Assembly: GCA_009760855.2 (NCBI GenBank)
Contig: WPIO01000092.1
Coordinates: forward strand, 376,001 to 390,000
DNA: 14,000 nucleotides
Direction of reading: 5' to 3'
DNA from: Cristatella mucedo
Taxonomy: Eukaryota; Bryozoa; Phylactolaemata; Cristatellidae
The translations under genes and the position numbers were made by a program. The notes below the pieces were generated by a model, which did not search any database, was not told where the DNA came from, and saw only the letters and a list, made by a program, of their open reading frames with translations. Below, in pieces: positions 1 to 8,590 of the stretch. Each line of letters starts with the position of its first letter. The stretch's first letter is position 1.

Positions 1-17
1 GGCACACAGTCAGGCTC

Positions 18-20
<3 letters not shown>

Positions 21-72
<52 letters not shown>
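21..72. repeat. (CCG)n microsatellite
   Basis: This is an uninterrupted run of about 17 CCG triplets near the left edge of the window. It sits at the start of a GC-rich stretch. The complementary strand is a (CGG)n run, a kind of sequence known to form quadruplex or hairpin structures. No coding frame through it is supported. Confidence 0.97.
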
Positions 73-925
73 ACCTCCCGCTCGGCTCGTGGTCTGCTGT
101 CAATTACCTTCTCGCAGTCATGCGGCGAGTGCATCTTTATAGAGGCCGTATTTGCTCGTTGGCGTTTTACCCGCTGCTTCATTGCACTCGGTGCTCCTCC
201 TCTTCCTCCTCCCCAGTCTGGCAATCGGCCATTGTGTTATCGCTAGAAATGCTTATCAGCTCTGTCGTTGCTTTTGTCTCCTTTGAACCGGTGCGTTGCC
301 AGATTTCGTCCGCTGCCGCCGACACCCTCGGCCGAGTGAGTGTGACGGCACACACACCCCCCCACGCGCATCCAGAGCTGCGCTCGCGCGACGGATCTCG
401 TTAAAGAGGGCGTAGCGTGCGGCGAGACGGCGGCAAGCTGAGAAAACTTTTGTCAGTTCGCGGCCGCGTAACGCGATCCACGCCTCGAGCTAATAATGCA
501 CCCAGCCCCGATGAGATGCGAACTATTAAGCAGCAGCGAAACTGCTTCGGCTCTTAAAGCGATCGACCGCGCCGGATATCTGTAGCTCTAGCACAATCTA
601 CTTATGGAGCTCTGAGAAGTGCAGTAGTAAATAGTATTCGGTTCGGCTAGTCTTTTCGCGACCCCGTTCATGCGGCCCGCCCACCTCCCTGTCGTCAGAA
701 GGCGTAGTTCTGGGGTAGTTTTCTGCAACTTTTTCAGTTTTGAGCTCTGACAGATCCATCGTCAATTCCGGCACGATGCCATCGGTAGCCTTTTGCAGAC
801 GCATTCTGCTTTTACGTGCGAGTTACGCATGAGTCCTGAAGACGACGATTAACTCGGCGCTAGAGACCCAAATCCAGCCCGATGAAGAAAGACGTGCAAA
901 GTTCTCTCTCGTTTTGCACCTCTAG
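73..925. other. GC-rich region, no recognisable gene
   Basis: The first half is rich in CpG and the rest is mixed. A 94-codon plus-strand frame at 120-404 and a 68-codon minus-strand frame at 598-804 show no domain, signal peptide or family motif that I recognise, and both have low-complexity Ser/Arg-rich stretches. The region could be promoter or 5' UTR of the possible exon at 926-976, but no TATA box or other core promoter element is clear. Confidence 0.4.
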
Positions 926-976
926 ATGGCCAAGTGCGGCGATGTCCCATTGCTTTTCCAGTCAAATAAAGATGAG
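926..976 (+). CDS. Possible first coding exon (17 codons) ending at a splice donor
   Basis: An ATG at 926 opens a 17-codon frame, MAKCGDVPLLFQSNKDE, that runs straight into GAG|GTAAGT. The donor consensus sits at 977-982 and leaves the frame in phase 0. The G at +4 of the ATG fits the Kozak rule, but the base at -3 is T, which does not. The exon would lie downstream of the GC-rich stretch, as expected for a 5' first exon, and its intron would then hold the transposon remains that follow. I recognise no protein family, and 17 residues are too few to prove one. A chance match of an ATG and a donor sequence is the main alternative. Confidence 0.3.
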
Positions 977-1036
977 GTAAGTAGTTCAATCTAATGTTCA
1001 GGGGAAGGCATTAAGTTTAGTTATGAAAAAATACAT

Positions 1037-1203
1037 GCTGATTTAACAGCCTCTTTTGTATTGCGACAGAAGATCCTTTACGGCTGTCACTCCCGCTCGC
1101 AGTGGTAATAAAGGATCGTCACTGCAGGATTCGAACCCGTGACTTTAGGACCGAGGTCGTGAAAAGCAACCGCCGTACCTAGTTAGTGTGCCAGCACGGC
1201 TCG
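1037..1203 (-). mobile_element. tRNA-derived SINE, copy 1
   Basis: Read on the minus strand this begins GAGCCGTGCTGGCACACTA, with a pol III box A over 1193-1178. Box B, GGTTCGAATCC, matches the consensus exactly at 1137-1127. The body then reads through a short inverted-repeat segment to GAGGCTGTTAAATCAGC near 1037. The same body recurs at 12944-13129, which makes this a dispersed family and not a tRNA gene. The box A region carries a few extra bases relative to the other copy. The expected (ATTT)n tail is degraded here to a T-rich run around 1022-1036, and no target-site duplication is obvious, so this copy looks older. Confidence 0.85.
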
Positions 1204-1769
1204 TAGCTGAACGAGCGTCAATCGCAAACGTGATGGCAAAGGTGATTTCGCTCGCAGTTATAAAGACGTGTTTTTTAAACGGTTAGAATTTCGAAATGCC
1301 TGTTTCTATCAAGTGAATTTTGATCATCAAATATCTCAATGTCTCTCGCTAGGAGACAAGCAGCCAATAGATTTTATAATAGCCGCCGAGACACAATAGA
1401 TCAAGACATTGCCATAAAAGAAAAGTTAGGAATTTGTTATGGGAGCTGAACCCTTGAAGAGAGCTGAACGTCGACTTTTCCCGAACCTGTCGATTATAGC
1501 CGTCAGCACGCCCTTCCACTTGGTGCTAGAACGCCCGCAGCCAGCCAGCTTCCCGGCTGTGCCTCTGCTCTGCTAGGCCATCTGGCGACTGTCCACTCGC
1601 TATGCCTCTGCACTGCTACGCCCTCTGGAGAATATTCGCTTGGATTAGCGACAGTGCTGCAAGATTCTAAGGCACAGGAAAGTTTTCCATCTTAATGGTT
1701 TAATATTTTTGTCTGCTGGGAATGTTCGAAGAACTTGCCCGCGATCGGCCCATGGATACGAAGTGGTAT
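1204..1769. other. Intergenic or intronic stretch, no gene seen
   Basis: No coding or RNA feature is recognisable. The only structure noted is an imperfect direct repeat at 1561-1588 and 1604-1631. The 5' border of the following LINE is indistinct and lies somewhere in 1700-1850. Confidence 0.5.
1561..1631. repeat. Imperfect 28-bp direct repeat
   Basis: Two 28-base blocks beginning GCCTCTGC, at 1561-1588 and 1604-1631, match at 24 of 28 positions with a period of 43 bases. Only two units are present. Confidence 0.7.
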
Positions 1770-4420
1770 TATTGAGGGAGACTGGGGATATTATGTCATA
1801 CGACGAATCGAGGAACCGCTACAAGCTATTGCCACTTTGCTGCGCAAGGCTCGGCTGCAACTTCCAAGACACAGTAGGACACACCCCCTCAATCATAGCA
1901 AAACATACAAAACTCATTCCGTGCACCGGTGGGTCCGAATCAAACTGTATCCTTATATTTTTGAATGCAGGCTTAACTTCAAATAAAGAGAGCCTACTGA
2001 CCCTCTCAGATCATTGCTCGGTCTCGTTTACTGTTCCTGCTCCCTTGTACGTACAGGATAATGTCGAACTTGTCAAGCGACGTAACTTGCAAAGCATTGA
2101 CACAGACAAGTTTTTGAAATCTGTTTGTAGTGCAGGTCTTCTTGATCTGCATTCAGACTCGACCGGCAGCCTCGATACACGCCCTGATGCAGTGAACATG
2201 GCACTCGGGAGTGATCTTGACAAGCATGCTCCCGTTCATTCTATCTATGTACAAAGTCATGGAGATTTCTTTCAATTTAAAAAAAACTCCTAGAGATGCG
2301 CCAGGTTAAGCGCAGGCATGAACGTCGTTTAAAAAAAACAACGTCTGATGCAGATCTAGTCAATTTCAAAGAATTCCATCGAGCTTACACCCGGAAGCTT
2401 AAAAAAGCCAGGGCTTCTTTTTTCATTAGAAAGCTGAATTCCAGCCAGTCGGACACTAAACAGATTTCTAAGACAGTAAACCATTTACTAGCCAATGCTG
2501 AGAGGCCTGACTCCCCAGATGTTAAGGGCTCAGCCGAAAAGTTTTCAGCCTTCTTTACTGAAAAAATTGTGCACATTCGTGCGTCCACAAAGCCACATCA
2601 GAATAAAGCAATTGCGGTATCACAACCTGTGACCTTCCTTAAAAGATTTTCCGAGGTTTCTGCAAGCGATGTGGCTACCTTGATAAGGTCTAGCAAAAAT
2701 ACCTCGTCTCCCGAAGACCCTATTCCATCATCTCTGTGATCTTCACTGGCAGACCAACTTAGCCCTGCCATAACCGAGATTTTTAATGCTTCTTCGGAAA
2801 AAGGGGTCGTACCCAAGTCCTTCAAATTGGCAATCGCTCGACCCATACTTAAAAGCCTGGATTAGATACAGAGGTCCTTGCAAACTATTGCCCAGTTTTC
2901 CTTCTTCCTTTCTTGTCAAATATTCTTGAAAAAATTGTTGCTAAGCAGCTAGTTGAACATATTGAAAATAATGGAATGTCAGAAACATTTCAATCATTAG
3001 CTCAAGAGGCAGCACTCTACTGAAACTTCTCTCCTCCGTGTTAACAATGATATTCTACGTGGCAACGATGACGGGAATGTCACTGCCCTAGCTCTGCTAG
3101 ATCTGTCAGCTGCCTTCAACACCATTGATCACGATGTTCTACTTAAACGATTGAGAACAACGATCGGTCTCGCAGACGAGGCACTGGCCTGGTTTAAATC
3201 GTACTCGTCTGATCGTGTTCAATCCGTGTCGTGTGGGGGTCATTTCTCACACACGAAACGGGTCACCTGGGGAGTCCCTCAAGAGTTTGTACTCGGTCCC
3301 TTGCTGTTCTCCATTTATACGCAACCTCTGGGAAAAGTGATTAGGGCCCATGGAATAGGATATCACTTCTATGCTGACGATACTCAGTTGTATTTGTCAT
3401 TCAAACCGTCGGAATCAGCTGCAGCAACTGAGAAACTGAATGCTTGCCTAGCCGGCATTCGATCCTGGATGTCGGAAAACTTCTTGAAACTAAATGACGA
3501 TAAAACCGAACTGCTTCTCACAGGACACCCTAAGCGGGGCTGGATTAAAAGGCTTTGCTCTTCTAATAGGTGATGATGTTGTGCGACCATCACCACGTGC
3601 TCGAAATTTAGGTGTCGTTTTTGACAGCTGCCTAAATTTTAAAGGCTTCATTCAGAAGACTGCTTCTACAGCTAGCCATCACGTCCGATCCCTATCTAAG
3701 ATTAGGAGCTGTCTTCCACAGTGGCTTGCAAAAAAATTAACAAGCTCCTTAGTTCTGTCTCGACTTGATTATTGTAATTCTCTTTTGACAGGGCTACCAA
3801 AGAAAGCAACTAGGCCCCACTGCAGCTTACTGTGAACATGGCTGCAAGGCTAGTCTTCAAGTCTCAGAGGTTTGAGCACGTGTCTCCTTTGCTAAAAGAG
3901 CTAGGATGGATGCCGGTTGAGCAACGGACACAGAGCACAGTTCTTACGCTGACCCACAAGGCCCGCCACGGCTTGGCTCCTTTGTACCTAGCTGAACTGC
4001 TGCATCTGTTTCAGCCTGTTCGCGCCCTCAGGTCCTGTGTAGACAATAAATTAGCTGTTCCATTCCTCCGCTTAAAGACCGTTGGCGACAGAAGCTTAAG
4101 ATCTGCAGGTCCTAGAATGTGGAACTCGTGTCAACAATTCTTACCCAACGATAACTACTCTCCTACTGCCGACTGTGGCACATCCTTTTCAGCGTTCCTG
4201 AGCTGCTACTTCTATGCAACTCACTACCTCAACTGCTCTCCTGACTCTGCTATGCTTCCCACTTTCTCTTTGTTGCTTGAGACGAAGTCTGTTGGGTACC
4301 GAATTAGTACCGAAAGCCACTTAGGCTGTGAGTGCGCTATACAAAACTCTCCTGCGTAACACCCACGTGGTCTTAATGACTTTGTGGAGTTACAGACGGA
4401 TATACATTACATTACATTAC
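1770..4420 (+). mobile_element. LINE A: degenerate CR1/L2-type non-LTR retrotransposon
   Basis: This is the decayed pol region of a non-LTR retrotransposon, which copies itself by target-primed reverse transcription. In order it shows: a damaged endonuclease C-terminus with the LSDHCSVSF motif near 2005; a basic linker (RQVKRRHERRLKK) near 2300; reverse transcriptase with VLANYCPV near 2880, STETSLLRVNNDIL near 3020, ALLDLSAAFNTIDHDVLLKR near 3095 and the catalytic FYADDTQLYL at 3367; and SRLDYCNSLLTGLP near 3758. A C-terminal region ends in a stop at about 4359. The open frame is broken by frameshifts near 2290, 2850, 3005, 3535 and 3812 and by a stop at 2737-2739. The usual PQGS before the active site reads PQEF. 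The 3' end carries GCGCTATACAAA at 4334 and a (CATTA)n tail ending at 4420. The 5' end and the endonuclease N-terminus are missing or unreadable. It cannot be active. Confidence 0.93.
4396..4420 (+). repeat. LINE A (CATTA)n 3' tail
   Basis: Several ATTAC/CATTA units close LINE A. A microsatellite tail in place of poly(A) is typical of CR1/L2-group elements. The truncated copy at 9344-9725 ends in the same kind of tail, which fixes the element's 3' terminus. Confidence 0.85.
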
Positions 4421-5160
4421 ATCTGCATATAAATGAAATCGTGGATTGTGCTTGGTGATTACATAGACCAGATGACGGGTAACAATTTTTAAAAGAAGCG
4501 GACCAATTACAGAGCCCACACTTTAGAGAGGTACCCCATACTTTAGAGGGTCTTCAGATGACTGTTTCGAATTGACATCAATACACTCTTCCACTAGTGT
4601 CATATCAATATCACTATCAATCCCAGTGAGTCTCCCAGTGAGACCGTACCTAAACAATTGCGGTGCAGTACCATTAATGCTAATTGAGATGCTGGAGAGG
4701 CGCTGGAGAGAAGAACTTCGAGATCCAAATAGTACCGAATAGTACCGAATACTGCCTAAAGATCAAGCAATAAAGCAGTGACACGCAGCTTGGTCTGCGT
4801 TCTAGATAAAGTCGTTATACACCCGAAGCCATGCTGATTCCGTAGTGTGATTACCTCTCCAACCAGACTTGAACTTACTGGCTAGCTGCAAGGTTTCATT
4901 GCAAGAGTTTAGTTGGTCTGCCGCTACTCGTTTCAGCGTCTTAGATAGGAATGACAGTAGGGAGACTGGACGGTAGTTGCTCAAGTTTTCCTGGTCTAGT
5001 GTTGTCTTCTTAATAATTGGCATGACAACAGACTTTTTGAAAGGTCCAGGGACAAGACCTGAGGCTAAGGACATGTTTAGTATGTTATGTATGTTAGTTT
5101 TGGATGGCAGCCTGAAATTGATGATGTGTCGCAGAAGGAGAGCGTGGGCGTAGGTCTAGA
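4421..5160 (-). mobile_element. LINE B: antisense reverse transcriptase fragment
   Basis: Read on the minus strand, 5101 to 4802 encodes the N-terminal part of a reverse transcriptase with SLASGLVPGPFKKSVVMPII, NYRPVSLLSFLSKTLKR and GNHTTESAWLRVYNDFI. After a frameshift at about 4800 it continues with VTALLLLDL, then an in-frame stop and a 10-bp local duplication around 4731-4750. It then reads LFRYGLTGRLTG, YGVPL and GSVIGPLL, and ends in FHLYAD at 4421. Homology upstream of 5101 is weaker and fades near 5160. Its sequence differs clearly from LINE A, so it is a separate family of the same CR1/L2 group. The rest of its active site and C-terminus are absent, cut off exactly where the LINE A tail ends. 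Confidence 0.88.
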
Positions 5161-5780
5161 TGACCGGTGGTTTTCTTAGACTGGAAGATCAACTGAGAGA
5201 TGAGGTCACACTAGCATCATTTAAAGTTGCGAAACTAACGGAAAAAGACGGTGCGTATCATCGCCGGCGGACACAGAGTGTTGTCGTAAGTCAAATTTCA
5301 ATTGAAGATTTAATTGGCTATCTCTCTCTTTAATTAAGCACTCTTCCAATACATCGACGGCATATTCGCATTTATTCTTCCCGTTGACCTAAGCAAAAAT
5401 AAAGTGATAATTGAAGATACACTCAGTCATCTCTGTAGCAACTGGTTTTGGAGGTCAGATACTCAGAGACTGGTTCCTTGAGCTCGTGCTTTTACAATAC
5501 CATAGACGCCAGCTCATCTCTCAAGGGCATCTCGACATTTTATTCGGAAGAAAATGGAAGCAGCTTTGAAGAGCGATACATGATTGCTTAGGGAAATCTA
5601 GTTCAATTTTTCCGTGCTTATATGAGTTTTATTTAGCCTAGCACTATTTTTGCTAGCTTATCTACCTTGTGAGATTTGCTGCTGGGGGCGGTATATATGC
5701 GTGCGCATGCCTGTATCTCTGTCGAGTTCGAGATGCCTCACTGTCCTAGCACTCAGCAATGTAGAGGTATGCATGTATTG
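5161..5780. other. AT-rich stretch, no gene seen
   Basis: No coding frame of note, no tRNA-like boxes and no transposon motifs are recognisable. The 77- and 66-codon plus-strand frames between 5650 and 5883 overlap a dispersed repeat and show no known motif. Confidence 0.5.
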
Positions 5781-6030
5781 CATGTATCTCTTGTTTATAA
5801 CTCCGCAAATCCGCATGGACTACGTGAGCGTTACTCTGAAATCTATAGCGCACTCAAAAAGCCGCTTAGACTTTAAGTGCTGACTACGTAAGCCAACAGA
5901 CCCCGTCTTGCGAAACAAGAAGAAAGTGTAAAGTATGGCTGATTCCGAGGGCAATGCAGGAAGTGAGTATTATTGAAGTAGCAGCGAAAGACAGCTGGAC
6001 CGGATTTTCCACATTTAGCTGCAGGAGAGC
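5781..6030. repeat. Unrecognised dispersed repeat, copy 1
   Basis: This stretch aligns to 7980-8219 in the same orientation. Shared blocks include ATGTATCTC, TTATAACTCCGC matching TTTTAACTCCGC, AGCCAACAGAC, ATGGCTGA, AGTGAGTA and GAAGTAGCAGC. Divergence is considerable and there are indels. In both copies an ATGGCTGA is followed within about 30 bases by GTGAGT, which resembles a start codon and a splice donor. I see no terminal inverted repeats, pol III boxes or reverse transcriptase. The class is unknown. It could be a non-autonomous transposon piece or a duplicated 5' exon. Confidence 0.72.
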
Positions 6031-6044
6031 AGACGACGCTGCCT

Positions 6045-6071
6045 GTGGCGGCGGCGGCGGCGGCAGCGATG

Positions 6072-6102
<31 letters not shown>

Positions 6103-6234
6103 TGGCGGCGGTGGTGGCGGCGGCGGTGGCGGCGGCGGTGGCGGCGGCGTTGACGGCGGCGATGGCGGCGGCGTTGGCGGCGGCAGCGATGGCGGTGGCG
6201 GCGGCGGTGGCGGCGGCGGTGGCGGCGGCGGCAC
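6045..6234. repeat. GGC/GGT interrupted microsatellite
   Basis: About 190 bases consist of GGC triplets with interspersed GGT, AGC, GAT and GTT triplets. The frames encode only polyglycine or polyalanine on the plus strand and polyproline or arginine/histidine runs on the minus strand, so they are simple-sequence artefacts. The tract follows dispersed repeat copy 1 directly, and copy 2 lacks it. Confidence 0.95.
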
Positions 6235-6239
6235 ACGCA

Positions 6240-6699
6240 TGTATATAGTGTGGATTCAGTAGCGCTTAAAAGTGAGTTCGAGCACCGGAATTAACGATGC
6301 TCCGAGGATCTTTGAAAATAAAAGATTCATAGGCCCAATGTCAGCAAGATATGGTATTCGGTTTTTATCAGTCGCCTAGCTTACACCGACGCTTTAAACG
6401 GCGAGTAAAGCTAGGCCCGTATCGCTGCTCTGAGAGCTTTTCCCGTATAAACCGAGAGGAAGATAGGACTGCGAGAGCATTACGACAACTATCCAGAAGG
6501 CTGACTGCATGATTCCGCTGGATTACGATTCGTGCTTTGACTTGGACGTCCTGCTTTTGGTGATTGGCGAGCTTTGCCACTGCACCCGCACCTCTCGTCT
6601 CAATACAGTAGGCGAGGATTTGCGGTCGGTTGCATCGCCATACCGCCTCCCACGCCATGCCGGCAAGCAGAAATTCTCTGCTCGAGGCTGGGACGAGTG
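6240..6699. other. No gene recognised
   Basis: A 136-codon minus-strand frame at 6368-6778 is the longest here. It is Ala/Arg/Leu-rich with no motif that I recognise. Overlapping open frames of similar length on the plus strand suggest that GC content, not coding, keeps them open. A short run AAAATAAAAG at about 6315 resembles a polyadenylation context but has no associated gene. Confidence 0.4.
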
Positions 6700-7530
6700 C
6701 CGCCAAAAGCGTCCTCAAAGCGAGTGACTGTCGTACGCTGATTGACGTATCTGCCAGCGACGGTCGCGGTGCTGCCACGAGCGGCAGAGCGGCAGAGCGG
6801 ATGCGAGCGAGCCGCCGGGTGCTCAGACACCTCGCCGACCTCGAGCGACTCAGCGACGCTGCATGCCGCGTCGAGTAGCCGCATCAATTAAAAGAAAAAC
6901 CCCATTCCTCCAAATAGCACGAGGCGCGCGAGGCGTGGGAGCTCTCGACTGGAGCAGCAGAGGTTGCGGCGAGGCGGCCGTCGGCTTTGCGTGACCCGAA
7001 CACTGAGGCAACATGTGCAAACACGCGTCTGTAGATCTGCTACTAATGAGCGCCGACGCGAGCGCCGACGCAATAATCCCGCGACAGCGGCGCAGCCGTC
7101 CAGAACGCGACCGCGAGCGGCGTAGGAGTGTCAACAGCCTCGCTATTTAGGCAGGCGGCTGCGTCCAAACAGCGATATTTACGCACGCCGCCGCGCGCCG
7201 ATGGAAGCCTCGCAGCGAGCTGGCGTCTCTCGAGCGCATGATGCTGCCGGGGCGCCGATCGGCACGGCCGGCGTCGCCGTGTTTGCACCCGACGGGGGGC
7301 GAGCCCGCGAGCGTGCGCTTTGGGGCCACTTTGGCCTCCGCTCCTTTCGGCCTCTTGGCTTCCGCTTCGCGCCGAGACGCGCCGAGACGCGCTGCACGCA
7401 ACCGCAGCCTGCGCACGTCGTCAAAGCCGGGCCGCAAGCCCGGCCGTCATAGAGGCGCCAGTCTCAGCGCCGACGCACGACAAATCCTGGCGGGCGATTC
7501 CCGAACCTGGTGTCACGGCTAGCGACACGC
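6700..7530. other. GC- and CpG-rich block, possibly a CpG island
   Basis: CpG dinucleotides are frequent and the GC content is clearly above that of the flanks. Long open frames occur in several frames on both strands at once, as expected when stop codons are rare for compositional reasons. No protein motif is recognisable in any of them. Small tandem duplications occur, for example two copies of GCCGAGACGC at 7371-7390. It could be an unmethylated promoter region or ancient simple-sequence expansion. Confidence 0.45.
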
Positions 7531-7531
7531 T

Positions 7532-7557
7532 GGCAGGCAGGCAGGCAGGCAGGCAGG
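7532..7557. repeat. (GGCA)n microsatellite
   Basis: Six tandem GGCA units sit at the right edge of the GC-rich block. Confidence 0.95.
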
Positions 7558-7694
7558 TGTAACGCCAATGCACGAACGGCAGCGACGAAGAGCGAAGCCC
7601 GAGAATTTTGATTCATAACAAGTTCATATTTTCATGCTGACCCCGCGTCCGCTGTGTCGCCGCTAATCGCGTTCTTCTTGTTCACATTGAACGC

Positions 7695-7803
7695 ACTACC
7701 GCTAACCGCTCGATCGCGCTTCCTTTTCAGTGCACGTAAAGTGCGCCCAGAAAGAGATTGAGCTCTCTGAGAGCGCTATGCAAATGTATTATTGCTATCA
7801 TAT
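7695..7803. mobile_element. SINE-like fragment with CR1/L2-type tail, copy 1
   Basis: A plus-strand tail module begins at 7736 with GTAAAGTGC, continues AGAAAGAGATT, then CTCTCTGAGAGCGCTATG and AAATGTATTATT. The same module occurs at 10960-11012 (plus) and 8266-8329 (minus). The similarity between this copy and the one at 10921-11012 extends upstream through CTTNCTTTNCAG to CTAACC(A/G)CTC. Read on the minus strand, that upstream part looks like a tRNA box A (AGCGGTTAGCGG), so the promoter-like box points away from the tail. A possible weak plus-strand box B overlaps the same bases (CGCTCGATCGC), so the orientation of the head is uncertain. Confidence 0.65.
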
Positions 7804-7979
7804 CAATAACGCACAGAAGTCTATTTGACAGCAACGGAGGGTTACAGGCGTTGCACAATGGCTACGACCTACACCGACGGCGCCATGGCCTAGAGCTCTG
7901 ACCAGCTCAAACGCCAAGGCCAATTCCGGAAGCGAAAACTAGGCCCATTACAAGGCTATGCTTGCGTGTCCTTTATGTA
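7804..7979. other. Unassigned spacer
   Basis: No gene, tRNA-like boxes or transposon motif is recognisable. Confidence 0.4.
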
Positions 7980-8219
7980 ATGTATCTCTGTTTTTAACTC
8001 CGCGAAGCCACAAAGACTGTGCGGACGTTAGGCAGGAGAGTTTTGTATGGCCCACTCAGCGGCCTTTCGGTACGCATTCGATAGCCAACAGACTTCATTT
8101 CCCGCAACAAAGAAAAATTGAGAAACATGGCTGAGTCAGGAGAGCAGTTGAGGTAGTGAGTAGGATAGAAGTAGCAGCTTAGGACGGCATGACATGATGT
8201 GCCATAGTCGGCAGCAGGA
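7980..8219. repeat. Unrecognised dispersed repeat, copy 2
   Basis: This is the counterpart of 5781-6030. It keeps the ATGGCTGA at 8127 and the GTGAGT at 8156, but the short frame between them differs and reaches TAG just before the donor-like sequence. It passes quickly, without any triplet expansion, into a GGTGAGTTCC block near 8247 that matches AGTGAGTTCG at 6271, beyond the triplet tract of copy 1. Confidence 0.7.
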
Positions 8220-8261
8220 AATTAAATGTTACGCAAGAATCGTGAAGGTGAGTTCCATAGC

Positions 8262-8403
8262 CTAAATAAATATAATAATTCATTTATATAGCGCCACAAG
8301 AGAACTTAATCTATATTCAGGCGCTTCACATATACCTCGGGGCTCGAGCCCACGATCTCAGTCAGACCTTCGTCGGGGCGAGCACCTTAACCGCTAGACC
8401 AAA
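8262..8403 (-). mobile_element. tRNA-derived SINE with CR1/L2-type tail
   Basis: On the minus strand box A reads TGGTCTAGCGGTTAAGG at 8401-8385, and box B reads GGGCTCGAGCC at 8351-8341. The spacing between them fits a tRNA head. The head is followed by GTGAAGCGCC (8329-8320) and a tail ending GGCGCTATATAAATGAATTATTATATTTATTT. The tail is the module also seen at 7736 and 10960. It resembles the GCGCTATACAAA near the 3' end of LINE A, which suggests the SINE borrows the reverse transcriptase of a CR1/L2-group LINE. This family is different from the SINE at 1037 and 12944. Confidence 0.85.
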
Positions 8404-8590
8404 CCAGCTTGGCAAGACCTGCAAAGCAAAAACTTCTGTCCCCAACAGTCTTTAAGCGGAGGAATGAAACAGCTAACTTATTGTCCATGCAGGACATGAG
8501 GGCACGAGGAGGCTGAAACTGGTGCAGCAGTTCAGATAGGTATTAAATGCGAAATAGGCCATGGATTGTAGCATCAAACCGGTTTCTAGC
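8404..8590 (-). mobile_element. LINE A-type fragment, antisense
   Basis: Read on the minus strand, 8538 to 8445 matches LINE A from about 3987: CTGAACTGCTGCA, then GTTTCAGCC, GACAATAA and TTCCTCCGCTTAAAGAC, ending GACAGAAG. Weaker similarity (an IHGL-like codon run before it and GCAGGTC after it) stretches the fragment to about 8590 on one side and to the SINE head at 8403 on the other. It is a small, 5'- and 3'-incomplete piece of the C-terminal coding region. Confidence 0.8.

Noticed and set aside
1127-1193. A functional tRNA gene on the minus strand
   Set aside because: Boxes A and B are present, but the same unit recurs at 12944-13129 with a SINE body, tail and target-site duplication. 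No clean cloverleaf is visible.
5884-6262. Polyproline, polyglycine and polyalanine proteins in several frames
   Set aside because: They are translations of one GGC/GGT simple repeat, open in many frames and on both strands.
7147-7562. Overlapping genes of 80-96 codons on both strands
   Set aside because: The frames are open in at least four registers at once in CpG-rich DNA, with no motifs. Scarcity of stop codons explains them.
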